Assembly: GCF_024323335.1 (NCBI RefSeq)
Contig: NC_066583.1
Location: forward strand, 362,870,377-362,934,376
DNA: 64,000 nucleotides
Direction of reading: 5' to 3'
Origin: Lathyrus oleraceus
Taxonomy: Eukaryota > Streptophyta > Magnoliopsida > Fabales > Fabaceae
The position numbers and the translations under genes were made by a program. The stretch's first letter is position 1. Each line of letters starts with the position of its first letter. A model generated the notes under the pieces. That model was not told the DNA's origin. It saw only the letters and a list, made by a program, of their open reading frames with translations, and did not search any database. Shown here in pieces: positions 37,460 to 49,890 of the stretch.

Positions 37460-39981
37460 TTAACTATCACAGGTCGTTCAAGTTCTAAGTCTAGGAATTC
37501 ATATCTCAGATTTTTGGGAAGTGTTTTCAGGTCAAGGGTTGGTTTGTTAAGACATTGCGTCGGGTCCGGTGTTATCGCTAAACATTGGTTAGATTTGTCT
37601 TTTAAAAGATAGTCTGATGATTTGTCTTCTCCTAGCTCTACTTCTTTTATGCATTCATCGATGATATCCATGAAGTAACATGTATCTTCTATTGCAGGTG
37701 CTTTCAAGAATTGAGAGAGAATGAACTCAATTTTCTCTTCACCTACTTCGAAGGTGAGTCGTCCTCGTTTTACGTCTATGATTGCACCGGCAGTTGCTAA
37801 AAACGGTCTTCCTAGTATAATGGGAGTAATATCATCTTCTCTAATGTCCATAATTGTAAAATCAGTTGGAATGTAGAATTGACCTATGCGTACGGGAACA
37901 TTTTCAAGAATTCCTACAGGATATTTGATGGAACGATCTGCTAGTTGCACAGACATTTTGGTTGGTCTTAATTCTCCCATTTCCAGTTTCTTACATATGG
38001 ATAAAGGCATAACGCTAATTCCGGCTCCTAAATCGCATAAGGCTTTGTCGATGACAAATTTTCCTATGTGACAGGGTATAGAGAAACTACCCGGATCCTT
38101 GAGTTTAGGAGGCATGTTTTGGATTATAGCGCTACATTCGGCAGGGAGTGTAACGGTTTCGCTATCTTCAAGTTTCCTCTTATTAGAAAGAATTTCTTTT
38201 AAGAATTTAGCATAGGAGGGCATCTGCGTAATAGCTTCGGTGAACGGAATTGTAACGTTTAATTGTTTAAGGAGATCAACAAATTTTCTAAATTGGCCCG
38301 CATCTTTGGTTTTAACAAGCCTTTGAGGGTAAGGGATAGGTGGTTTGTAAGGTGGTGGAGGTACATAAGGTTCCTTCTTTTCTAGGGTTTCCTTATTACT
38401 CTCTTCCTTTTCCTTAGGTTCACTTTCCTCAGTTGATTTCTTAGGGTTTTGGTTTTCTATCCTTGGATCAGACGGTCCTTCCACTTCCGTTCCACTTCTT
38501 AATATAATTGCATGAGCGTGGCTTCTCGGATTAGGTTGGGGCTGTCCAGGGAATGTACCAGTTGGGGCAGCAGTAGGTGCTTGTTGTTGAGCTACTTGTG
38601 ATATTTGTGTTTCCAGCATTTTGTTATGGGTAGCCAGGGCATCTACTTTGCTTGCTAGTTGTTTAAGTTGTTCGCCAGTGTGTACATTCTGGTTTAAGAA
38701 ATCTTTATTGGTTTGTTGTTGGGAAGCTATAAAGTTTTCCATCATGATTTCCAAGTTGGATTTCCTAGGGGCGTTATTGTTAGGCATGGATGGGTTCGGT
38801 TTCTGATATCCCGGAGGTATAGCTGGGGCTTGATTTGGAGACTGTCCAGGTGCGTACAAAGCATTATTACTCTTATATGAAAAGTTTGGATGGTTCTTCC
38901 AATTTGAGTTATAGGTATTCGAGTAGGGGCTTCCTTGAGCATAGTTTACTTGCTCTGCTTGGATTCCTGTCAAGAGTTGACAATCCGTAGGAGTGTGACC
39001 TTGGATTCCACAAACCTCGCAATTCTGAGTTATAGCAACCACGGCGGTTGGAGGCGATACATTTAAACTTTCAATTTTCTGGACCAGAGCATCCACTTTT
39101 GCATTAACGTGATCAAGGTTACTTATCTCGTACATGCCCGTTTTCGTTTGAGGTTTTTCCACCATTGTTCGTTCGGTTCCCCACTGATAGTGGTTTTGGG
39201 CCATGCTTTCGATAAGCTAGTAAGCATCAACATAAGGTTTGTTCATTAGTGCACCACCTGCAGCGGCGTCTATTGTTAACCTTGTGTTGTACAAGAGACC
39301 ATTATAAAATGTGTGAATTACTAACCAGTCTTCCAAACCATGGTGTGGGCAAAGTCTCATCATGTCTTTGTATCTTTCCCATGCTTCGAAAAGAGACTCG
39401 TTGTCTTTCTGTTTAAATCCGTTTATCTGGGCTCTTAACATAGCTGTTTTGCTTGGCGGAAAGTATCGGGCAAGAAAAACTTTCTTCAATTCGTTCCATG
39501 TGGTGACAGAGTTTGAAGGGAGAGACTGAAGCCATCTTCTAGCGCTATCTCTTAATGAGAAAGGAAAAAGACGAAGTCGAATTGCCTCCGAAGTGACACC
39601 ATTAGCTTTAACAGTATCAGCGTATTGGACAAATACGGATAAATGAAGGTTTGGATCCTCGGTAGGATTTCCAGAGAATTGGTTCTGTTGCACAGCCTGC
39701 AACAGCGAAGGTTTAAGTTCGAAGTTGTTTGCTTCGATTGCGGGCGGAGCAATACTTGAATGCGGCTCATCTTGCGATGGAGCGGCGTAATCTCTAAGAG
39801 CACGAGCTGGTTCTGCCATCTCGGGTATCGAAGGAAAAAGGTTTTTGAAATCAGGAAGTTCTACAGGAGGGAGATTGTTTGCAGCACGATATTCCCGAAT
39901 TCGTCGTAGGACTCGGAGATGTAGTTCGATATCGTTGATTCGTAAATAGAGCGGTTCGCCTTGTGAGCGAGTGCGTGGCAT
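37414..39981 (-). CDS. Athila gag-protease, with one in-frame TAG
   Basis: The start is the ATG at 39981 ([13 protein letters not shown]); the longer open frame begins at TTG. The gag core has [14 protein letters not shown] and [20 protein letters not shown], typical of Ty3/gypsy capsid. A TAG at 39217-39219 stops the frame after about 254 residues, but the same frame continues for 599 more codons. These contain the zinc knuckle [14 protein letters not shown], a Pro/Lys/Glu-rich linker and the protease ([27 protein letters not shown]). DLGA in place of D-S/T-G is usual for Athila. The TAG could be a recent mutation or a readthrough point. Stop at 37414; pol overlaps in the -1 frame. Confidence 0.9.
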
Positions 39982-40068
39982 ACAAATCAACAAAAGAAAG
40001 AATAGAAGAAAAAGAAACCTTAGTCTCTACAGCGTAACAGAAGAGTTACGATATCGATTAAATAAAAG

Positions 40069-40086
40069 TCCCCGGCAACGGCGCCA
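40069..40086 (-). other. Athila primer-binding site (tRNA-Asp type)
   Basis: On the minus strand TGGCGCCGTTGCCGGGGA lies seven bases downstream of the 5' LTR. It fits the 3' end of plant tRNA-Asp, the primer typical of Athila elements. Confidence 0.88.
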
Positions 40087-40093
40087 AAAAACT

Positions 40094-41842
40094 TGATCGC
40101 GACTTTATGAATCGAATTTAGGGTACAAACTGCAAGTGCACAGTTCTATCGCGTAGTTTTAAAAGATATCGATCCCACAGGGACTTATGAATCGATATAC
40201 CGTTATCTAAGGTTACTTCGTAAAACTAAGGTGAATAATGTTTGATTGTTTGGGGGAAAGCTAAAAACTAAACTAAGATCTAGATTAAATATTAATAAAG
40301 CGGATATCGGTATGTAGTTCGTCGTAATTAGGGAATCAATCCTTTGTCGGTCTGTTGGTTTTAAAATAAATCTTTTCAGTTGACTTTATTGGTTAAAAGT
40401 TTTATCTCAAACTCTCGCTCTGTTGAATAAACCATGATTTTATGTTAATGTAGCTGTCACTTATAATTAAGTCAAAAAACCATTTTTTGAAAGCAATACA
40501 GTCCATAGAAACTCTTTTCAAGAAAACACTGACCGTTTAAACACCCTTATCTCAAACTCTCGCTCTGTTGACTTAGGTTATATAATTAAATTTGAATGCT
40601 TAACTCTCGTCCTCACATTCAATCTTTAAAAATACTTTTTGGAAAAGATCAGAATTTAATTAACTCTAAAACTTGCTCTCGCCCTGATCTAGAATTAATG
40701 TCTAATTTACACTGTCCAGTTAAAACCTCAAACTCTCGCTCTATTGATTTTAACTTCTTTATGTCTTTTACTTTCGTAAAAACCTTTGTTATTAAACCTG
40801 TAAATTGAGACCGTAAAAAGAGTGATTTTAATTTTAAACTTAATTTAACCGACTTAGTCTTGATTCCTTGTTCCGCTTACTTTACATACCGATATCTAAG
40901 CGAATTAGCCAGACATGCTAAACAAACTAAAATACTTATCATGCATAAACAGACTCATCCCAGGCAGATAATATAAATAAATAATAAAACAAAGCATTAA
41001 ATAATAATTAAAGAACCTGAATGAGTTAAACAATAGTCTTGAACACTCCACCACAAGCCGGTAGGATTTGTTCTTGGATTCTTCAATTAAACAACAAATT
41101 AAAACGAAGGAAATAAAGCTAGATTTTAACGTAAGGTTAGATCCGGTAAAAAGGTGCACAATAGTTTCCGGTGTAGAAACTATTGTGCGAAAAGAATTAA
41201 CTAAATGCTAAAAAGGAAAAAGGAAAATAGAAATTGCAAGGGAGATAGTGTAGAACTCGTAAAAATAATAAAGAAACAATACTACTTAAGTTGCTGGAAA
41301 AGAAAAATTGCAAAAGCGAAAACGGCAAAGGAAAAAAATGTGGAAAAGCTTCGGAACCCTTTTTGGTTTTGCAAGTGGCTATTTATATATGCTTGAGTAA
41401 CCGCTTCCGCTGCCAAAAAGGTCTTCAACGTGCATAAAAGCGTGGCGTGGATATAGGGCTCAACACTCCCTCAACGCTCAACGTCTCTGAGGCGTTCCTT
41501 GCGCCAAAAATGTAGGGGAATGGTGTGACGTTCGTCACACCATGTGTGACGTCCGTCACAGGAGTGTGCAAGGCGTGACGCTCGTCACGCCCTCTGTGAC
41601 GTCCGTCACATGCACGGCACCTGCGTTTTGTGCTTTGGGCTGGGCTTTGACATTTGGTTCATTTTTCTCTCCTTTTTGCACCTCCTTTTCTTCCATTTTT
41701 ACTTGTGCTTCAAAATAAGCCACCTGAGACAAATAGGAAGAAAATACCGCGTAATATCTAATAAAATGAAGTGAACTGAAACAAATAATAATAAAATTTA
41801 ATTGAATTAAGTCCTAAAATATGATATAATTTCGTGTTATCA
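40094..41842 (-). repeat. Athila 5' LTR
   Basis: Differences from the other LTR by eye are at about 40224, 40592, 40650, 40674, 40930, 41125 and 41446, mostly transitions. The minus-strand TATA box TATATAAATA is at about 41379-41390, and the palindromic array at about 41523-41610. Confidence 0.95.
41523..41610. promoter_or_regulatory. Palindromic TGACG array in the Athila 5' LTR
   Basis: This is the same four dyads as at 29641-29728, upstream of the TATA box at 41379-41390. This is the copy that would drive the genomic transcript. Confidence 0.7.
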
Positions 41843-41847
41843 CCCAT
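41843..41847. repeat. Target-site duplication CCCAT, right copy
   Basis: Matches 28207-28211. The interrupted LTR continues after it. Confidence 0.9.
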
Positions 41848-42237
41848 TAATAAAAAAATCTTTTTTAGTCCTTTGACCCCCTAAGAATAAAAACCTCTTT
41901 AGGTTCTTTCTCATTAACAAAATTCAAAAACATTTCTCTTCTCTCTTTTTCTATCCCAAATAAGTAGAAGATCACAAACTGGCATAAGCTAACATTTAAA
42001 TTGAAACTAACTAAATGGTTCCCATTGAGTACAACGGACGTGAGGGGTGCTAATACCTTCCCCTTGCGTAGTCGACTCCCGAACCCTGATATTGGTTGCG
42101 ATGACCATATCTTATCCTTACTTTTAGGGGTTTTATCGATATTTTCCCTTTCCCTCTTTGGGAATAAATAAAGTTCGGTGGAGACTCTGTTCAGTACATC
42201 CCGCGAGCGTCGTGTTCTCATTTTTCGAGGTACGACA

Positions 42238-42242
42238 AGTGG
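42238..42242. repeat. Target-site duplication AGTGG, right copy
   Basis: Matches 18887-18891 and follows the LTR end TACGACA. Confidence 0.85.
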
Positions 42243-42450
42243 TATACCTGGAACTGGTGCTATTAGGATCAGTGGTTCTTGCAAGTATTTTTTTTATTTT
42301 ATCGAATTCCCCTTGGCAATCGTCATTCCACTCGATTGTTTGATTTTTTCTCAGCAATTTGAATATAAGTTCGCAGGTAGCTGTTAGATGAGAGATGAAT
42401 TTTTATATGTAATCTCTACCCAGAAATGTCTTGATACGGTCAGGCGAAGA
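42243..42450 (-). pseudogene. Ogre/Tat reverse transcriptase thumb remnant
   Basis: The minus strand reads KFISHLTATCE, then LLRKNQTIEWNDDCQGEFDK, then LILIAPVPGIPLVV up to the LTR target at 42242. This is the part of reverse transcriptase just before the segment at 18474-18891. Immediately upstream (about 42440-42470) the sequence jumps to the protease-RT linker (LQEYVDVFA), so the fingers and palm with the catalytic aspartates are deleted. Confidence 0.8.
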
Positions 42451-43356
42451 CATCCACATACTCTTGCAGTAACTTGACCAACTTTGTATGAACATGATTC
42501 TATAGAGATGCCTCAATCTTTACCTCTTTGCTGGCTTCTTGAGCCCCTAGATTAATGAACTCTATGAGGCTCTTAGTTCGGATGAATATCTTTTTTCTCT
42601 TGCTTAAGGAGCCTAACTAGTTCAGCTGGAAGCTCACAATCTTCCTCACCATCGTCTTCGGCGTGGTTAATTGGGAGCCCATAGTTACATGGAGTTATAG
42701 TCATGTTGTTATCAATATATTCATTATTTCTGCAAGTTTATGGAATTCTATTTTAGAATTATGTTTGTGAAAAGGCAAAGAAAAGGAAACTTTTCCCATT
42801 TATTTGTGAAAAAATAAAAATAAACGAAAGAAAAGGAATGTGATTTTGAACGCAAAATACTTTTTATTGATTGAAATATAATGCTTTTAAACGTATGGAG
42901 GCCACTTACAAATCTATCATTTTTCCTCGGGAGAGGACATGGGATTTAGAAAATACAAATGCATTACTTTGATATTAAAAAGATTGCAGGAACCACGAAA
43001 GTCGTCCAGTTATTCAACTCGAAACCAAGTGGATACCGACGTATGAAGCTTGGAATTTCTTCGCTTGCATCTCCCATGACTGCCACTAGGTTGTCATGTT
43101 AGAACCCAACACTGCTGAACACCTCCTGGATATGGTAGAATTTCTTCTGGTCTTTAGGATTAGGCATAATTGATGATGGATGGTAGTCAATACCAAACTG
43201 ATTATTCTTATTAATGATGTCTAGAACTTGTCCCCAACCACCAGGGTTACCTTTTCCAATGGTCTCTTTAGAACTCTTCAGTGAAGATATGATCAATTAT
43301 GGAGCCTTGTCAAGATTAGACGTAGTGCTATTGACATTATCAAATTCCAAGAAGTG
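42451..43356 (-). pseudogene. Ogre/Tat protease-to-RT linker remnant
   Basis: Broken minus-strand frames show linker pieces: GGWGQVLDIINKNNQFGIDY with FYHIQEVFSSVGF (43099-43296), an EDGEEDCELPAEL-like stretch near 42610-42670, and an EYVDVFA-like end near 42460. No catalytic function is expected from this part. Confidence 0.6.
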
Positions 43357-44160
43357 TTAGGGGACCTCTATTGCATCCTCGTCGGTTTCGACGTATCGAA
43401 ATGACGACAACTCGCTTATAAGCATATCTTCTTTACCGGAGATAATAACCAATCTGTCTTCCACCATGAATTTCAGCTTCTGGTGCAACATAGAAGTTAC
43501 TACCCCAACAACATGAATCCATGGTCTCCCAAGTAAACAATTGTAAGTAGGGTTAATGTCCATCACTTGGAACGTCATGGTAACCAGACGGGGTCCAACC
43601 CGAATTGGTAAATTGATCTCACCGATAACTTGTCTTCTGGATCCATCGAAAGCTCTTACAATTAATGCATTAGCTGACATTTCTTCTCCTTCAACTAGTA
43701 GTTGTTTCAACATGTTCTTTGGAATTACATTGAGATAGGAACCAATATCTACAAGAACTCTAGATAGGAGAGTATCCATGCAAGTAACAGAGATATGCAA
43801 TGTCTTATTGTGGCAAGCTCATCCACTTGGTAACTCAGCATCATTGAATCCTAGGTAACAGTTGGCTATAATATTTATGACTACTTCATCAAACTAGTCA
43901 ACAGTGATATCTTGCATTACATGGGAAGCATTAAGTACATTCATCAAAGTTGCTTGATGAGCCTCTGAGCTCAAGAGTATTGATAGGATCAAGATCTTAT
44001 ATGGCGTCTGACCTAATTGGTCCATAATCTTAAAGTCGCTCTTCCGAATTAGCATTAGGAATTACTGACTTTCATCGGGAAAGATATTCCCTTTGTTATC
44101 AATTTGATTTCTTCCAATTTGTTTTCACAAATACACTCGATACCTATATATTGATGATCT
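43357..44160 (-). pseudogene. Ogre/Tat protease remnant
   Basis: The longest frame (43357-43800) has HISVTCMDTLLSRVLVDIGS, IVRAFDGSRRQVIGEINLPI and CLLGRPWIHVVGVVTSMLHQ, the Ogre protease pattern. D-I-G replaces the expected D-T-G. Upstream to about 44090 the preceding region continues across stops (RKSDFKIMDQLGQTPYKILI, VMQDITVD-stop-FDEVV). It is part of the minus-strand polyprotein split by the lone LTR. The upstream boundary is uncertain. Confidence 0.75.
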
Positions 44161-44714
44161 CACGAATGTAGGACAAAGTCCCACATAATAATTTTAACTC
44201 AAATAACATGCCCTTAGACCAATGCTCATCAAAGTGGACACATTAGTGATTTAAGATAAGAATTGAAACACAGTTTAAGAGATAACTGAAAATACTTATC
44301 TAAAAGCGTATAGTAACGCTTTTGGTCAAGTTTATAGGATATTGTAGAAGACTTGTCTTCTCTTGACTTAACGGTCATCTTTTCTCTTCCTCAAGTTATA
44401 ACATTTTCGGGTGATCAATCAATCTTTGGTGACTTTGAGTATGTCTTCTAAAGATTCATCTACATCATGAATAAGAAAAAAAAAACCTTTCCTGGCGCTT
44501 CTTGGATAAAATACATACAAGTTACGTATTCAACCTAGTAAGTATTCACAAGCAATTATGATATCAAAGATAGTAGTGACCGGGGATTTACCTACACTAC
44601 CTATTTCACAACCTAGCACTTATATTTGTTAACTTCATAGGTCACAACATCCTTCTTCTTATCCACAAAGTCAATGAATAAGGAGATGTTACCTTTTATA
44701 TGCCTTGAGCTTCC
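44161..44714. other. Unassigned stretch left of the plus-strand Ogre
   Basis: No gene or known repeat was recognised between the protease remnant and the Ogre LTR start. Confidence 0.4.
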
Positions 44715-47700
44715 TGTAAGACCCCAATTTTGACCCTAGGATCTCTCATGATATCTCATGATATCTCATCATATGCACTGGCATTGGGATCACATCTTGG
44801 CATCCTCCTCACCCTTCATTCATTGGGTTTGCATTGGGAGAGATCACCAAGCACATTTGATTGTATCTTACTTTGTATTTTATTATTTACTAACCAAAAT
44901 ACCAAAAATATGTCATTATATAGTTTGACTCTTTTTGTAGGTAGTGCACATGCTCACCTTTGATCTATCAAGCTCACATCTAGGGTTTAAGACCCTCAAT
45001 GCAAGGAGCTCAATCAAGAAATGGTTTATTATGGCTATAAGCATCATATGTGGATCCCCATGATTTTCACATGTTATTTTGATCAATAAATCATCAAGAG
45101 TTTGGAATTGGTTTTCCTTGGAAACCCTAATTCTTTTAGGTATCTTATGTGACTTCTTCAACAAGCTTCTTCAACAGTTGATCTAATATTTCAAGGGATA
45201 CTTCACATTTCATCATCTTATGCATATATTATCCTCCATGAGTCCCAAAAGTCAAGAGAATAGCAAGCTAGCAAGTTGGTTCATGGGGGTTGACCAGAGG
45301 AATTCAACTGATCAAAACTAGGGTTCCCTAGACCCTATCTCCTACAATTTTTGTCATATGAAAATGATTCCAAGATAAGTTACTCTAAATTACATTCCAA
45401 ACAACTTTCATATTAAGGTATAGAGCTATTTTTGCTTTTAAAGTCAATTTTTGTGGTAAAGGATTATAGGTCATTTTGTCTAAACCCTAATTTGGAGGTC
45501 AACTTCCCAAGACCATAACTTGCTCATTTTTTATGAGATGAAAGTTATTCAACTTGCATAATGAAATTCAATATGTCTACTTAAACTTTTATGTTTGGAG
45601 GAAGATCAAATTAAAATTTTAAATGCATGTGATATGAGGAGACATTATAGGTCATTTTGGACATATGGCTTGCCACTTAGAATTTTTTTTGATATGTTTG
45701 ATTTTCCAAACTTCCACCTCAAAATTAATCATGATCCAGGCTTCAAATAAAAAAGTGTTCAACATGAAAGTTGTTCCTCTTTATCTAATATTTCCAAAAA
45801 GTCTAAATTCATCCCATTTGGACAAAGTATGAGTGACTTGTGCATGGCTTAAATTTGGATCACCATTTGGCATAATTGAACTTGCATCTTCCATACACAA
45901 ATGCATGGCTTGCTAACATGACTTCAGCAATGTTTGTACAAAATTTTGGACCTGATTGAATGATTACATGGGCCTATCACACACAAGAGTCCTGCTTCAT
46001 TTTTGATTCAATTCTACTCTATCAAGCATTCAGAGCAAGGCTAAGTGAAGTTGGAAGCAAGATTGTGGCCATCTGAACCTGCAGTGGAGGTGATTTTCTC
46101 ATTTTTTTTTCGTTTCTTTGATTCTCACTCAATTCTCCATAATTCTTCTTGATTTTTGGTTGTATGAAGTCCTACCAATGTAGGCAAGAAGATTGAGTTG
46201 CTTTCAGGTTAAATCGAAGCAACTCATGTCATGATCCTCAAATTTCAACTCCCTGTATCTTTCAATATACTTGGAGTTAGATGAAACTGAGGCCAGATTC
46301 GAGCTCCTGAGCATTTTTACTTTAAATTCACGTCCTCCTTTTTTTGGGTGATGGTTGAAGATGGACCAGACCGATGAGGTCCACTGGAGAAGAAGACCGA
46401 AGATGTAGCTTCGGTGGTGTGTTGGCACGCTTCTGAACCATAGGATCCTTTCAATTTGTTTTAATCTCGCGCGTTGGTTTTGATTACCATCCTTGCAGCG
46501 CATTGACTAGAGTTCATCATGGAACGCGCGCTGAGATCCACTTGAACTTCCACCTCAATTAATGAGGGGGATCAAGTGGTCCACGTATTTTTGCATTTTC
46601 TGATTTTTAGTTTAATTGCTTTATTTTCATTAATTCATATTAATTTAAATATTGATCCAAAAAACATGAGACTTTCACCAAAAAATTTAAATAAATTCCC
46701 CTTTCATTGTCTGAGTTAAAATTATTTTTTGGATCATTATTAATATTTTTCATGATTTAATTGTTTCTGTGCATATTTTTAATTGTTTAAAAATACTTTT
46801 AAGTTTCCAAAAATATTGAAATTTCTTCTCCAAGGTCCTTTGACCTTGTTTGACCTATGATAAATCTCATGGTCATTTCTTGGGTGTTTTGATGAGGTTT
46901 TAGGATTTTGACCAACCATAATTTAATTTAATGCATTTTTAATTGATTTTATTTGTTAAATTGCAAAATAAATTGTGTTGAGCTTTTGGTATTGAGTTGT
47001 TGAGTTTGACTTGTGTTGTTGGGCCTTGGTCAAGGTTGATTTGACTTTGTTGAGTTAAAATCATTGGATTTAGGGGATTGATGAAATGTACATTTCATCT
47101 CCCAAAATGAATGAATGATTTTAATTTGATAAAAGTCCTCCTTTGACCAATTTGTGTTGATTTCATTTCCCCTCCCTCTTCATCTCAATCCTATTATATT
47201 CTCAATCATTTCATGGACCTATGATATCTCTATATCCAAAGGCTAATTGATCGCAGAATCAACATAAATATGGATGAGATTATGTCCACCCCTTTTGCAT
47301 TTTTTTAAGTGTGGTATGTTTTAGGAGTATGGTTCATAATACCATATCTCTAACATGTATTAGCACTAAAAAATTTATTGCCTGACCTTAAATAGTTCTG
47401 ACTTCTACATAAGTCCAATTACGATTACTTAACATAGCGCTAAATTTTGACACAAAAAGCATAGTCTTCTAGTAAGTGAGATTGTAAGTCTCCCCTCTTT
47501 CATGGTATTGTGTGGAAACTTGGCCTTTTTTCCTTCCTTTGGAAGATGTCTTGGTTCAAGGATCCAAGCTTGTGAATGGGTTGAGTGTTCTCCAAAGAAT
47601 GGCTCAAACAATTGAAAAGAAAAAGCAATACTAACTTCTAATCAACTAACAACTAACATTTAATTTCAAGCCATTTACTTTTATGCACTTTAAATTCAAG

Positions 47701-49012
47701 TCTTTATTCATTTGTCATTATTCATACCATTTAACTTGTTTATTTTAATGCCATTTTCACTTTTCTCACTTGAGCCATACTTTGTGATTATATTGTGATT
47801 GTATATACTTGTTTGTGTTTGTGGTCCTTTGACCTTAAGGTACATAATAACAACAAAAACCCTAAAAGACATTTGTGTGGACTGATGGATTTGATCTGAG
47901 ACATTGGACTTAGAATTAGGCAACACTCCCTGTGCAAAAGGACTTGGCCAATGTCAACTTTTATGAAACCAAGTGCTTGAGAAGTGAACTTTCATCTGTT
48001 GCAAACATTGAAGATCCATTTGAGTTCATATGCAATATGATTTTAATGAAGCTGTTACTTTGAAGCTGTGTCTAGTAAGCTATTCTGAGCCATTCAAGGA
48101 GTAGATCATATGATACATGGGAGATTATGAAAAAGATCATGGAGTTGCTAGCTTGGATGTGGCTATCTTTATTTGATAATTTGTTCTTCATCTTGCTATT
48201 TGTGTGTTGATATTGCTTGATTCTAAAGTCCAAGGGAAAATTAGGTTTCTATATGACATTCTTGTCTATTGGATTGCATCCCTTTGGTCGGACCTTTTCA
48301 ACTCTTAACGTTTAAATTCTTGCTTAGGATTAGTCTCTTCATCTCTTCCCACTTCTTTAATTTCAAATCTCTCCCTCCTTTTAAAATCTTCTTTGCATGT
48401 GTTTTTTCTAAACTTAGACTTTACTACAAAATTAGAAACTTTGGCCTTATGCCATTGCTTTTTCAAACTCTTTTTCTTAACCAGATTTGTAAATGAACTT
48501 AACTATACTTAACCAAAAAGAACCAATACTCATTCAAACCTTTTAGGCCCCTTTGTGCCTCCTTCAAACTAAAATTTTTGTTAAAAGCAACTCATTCACT
48601 TTGAAATTAATACCACGAACTACGAGGTTTTGATCCCTCATTTTTATGTTGGTACGTAGGCACAAGTCTGAAGATCTTGTCAAACACAAAAATATAATCA
48701 ATGAATTCTTTTCTCATCCCTCCACTCTATTTATTGCAAACATCATTTTATACAAAAAACACATATACACACAAGAAAGGGCTCCCTAGGAGTACCTAGG
48801 ACACTTTGGGTGCTAACACCTTCCCTCTGTGTAACTAACCCCCTTACCTGTAATCTCTGGCATTTTATTAGTTTTGATTTGAAAACTTCTTACCTATGGT
48901 TTTTGTTCGTACTTTTCCCTTTCCCTTGGAAACAATAAAAGCGCGGTGGTGACTCGGGTTATAATGACGTTAAGTTTATCCATAGCTTAATGGTCATGAA
49001 TTTACCGCTACA
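44715..49012 (+). repeat. Ogre 5' LTR
   Basis: Starts TGTAAGACCCCAATTTTGAC and ends ACCGCTACA, giving 4298 bp. It aligns with the inverted LTR at 561-5199. A minus-strand (antisense) ORF at 46204-46503 resembles the antisense ORF at 3101-3397 of the other copy. Confidence 0.85.
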
Positions 49013-49021
49013 GAAATTAAG

Positions 49022-49039
49022 TGGCGACTCTGCTAGGGA
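49022..49039 (+). other. Ogre primer-binding site
   Basis: TGGCGACTCTGCTAGGGA lies nine bases after the LTR end. Ogre elements are reported to use tRNA-Arg, and the sequence has the expected TGG start. Confidence 0.7.
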
Positions 49040-49890
49040 CTAGTCTCTAGTGGGTTTAGCCTACTTTTTTGTGTGTGTATATTTGTGTATTTGATGTATG
49101 TATATTTGTTTGTATGATATAATCTGCTTGTTGTGCTTGGTGATCTCTGAGTGGTGAGATAACTTCTAACTCAAACTTGAGTGCAATTAAGATAGGAAGT
49201 TGGTATAGTCATGTTCGACTTGTGTGGAGTAGTCCTTAACAAGTTAGCTTGAGACCCATCTACTCAGTGGATACCCTTTTAGAGCTATTAATGTCACACA
49301 AGTAATTTGTGGTTAGGCATTACTTTCTCTAATTTGTGGTCCAAGAAGCTGAGGACCGTAGGACATTTAACCCATATTGGCCTATTTAGGACGTAGTGCG
49401 GAGACTGTTCAAGTGTAGACTTGATAACAGTTGTTACGCTATACTACACTCAGACGAGTTTCTCTTGAGAATATTATGGGTTGATGAGTCACTCATCCTA
49501 ACCTGTAATGTCCGATAGATGGAATTAAGACTCTATGAACTTTTTAGAACATGATCTATATGTTTTATCCTTAGTACACTCCTTTGGGATGGTTCTTAAC
49601 CGGACTCCATGCTCATGACTCACAACAAACCCTTGATTCTTGGTTGATCCAATCAAGTCTTGTCAATATCAATGGAACTTGGGTGTTGATAAGGTGAAAA
49701 CCATAACCCACCAAAATAGATGATTGATCTTGACAATGACTTGATTCATCCCTTGACCTTTGTTTGTTTGCTTTGTGTGTGGTCCCGTATATGTGATTGT
49801 TGCATTCATGCATTCATGCGCATCATAACATTCATTACACAAAAAATATCTTCAAGGAACTGAGCTTTTATTTGCAAATATTTTCAGACC
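49040..49890 (+). other. Ogre untranslated leader
   Basis: No ORF of note lies between the primer site and ORF1. Confidence 0.6.

Larger units (their letters stand above)
28212..41842 (-). mobile_element. Full-length young Athila-lineage Ty3/gypsy retrotransposon
   Basis: Two 1749-bp LTRs (28212-29960 and 40094-41842), starting TGATCGCGAC and ending TTATCA, are flanked by the TSD CCCAT. On the minus strand come a tRNA-Asp-type primer site, gag-protease, pol with intact catalytic residues, two ATHILA ORF-1-like genes, and a purine tract. By eye the LTRs differ at about seven positions, so the insertion is recent. The coding frames are open except for one TAG between gag and the zinc-knuckle/protease part. 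It sits inside the lone Tat-type LTR. Lineage assignment rests on the primer site, the pol motifs and the ORF-1 family. Confidence 0.95.
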
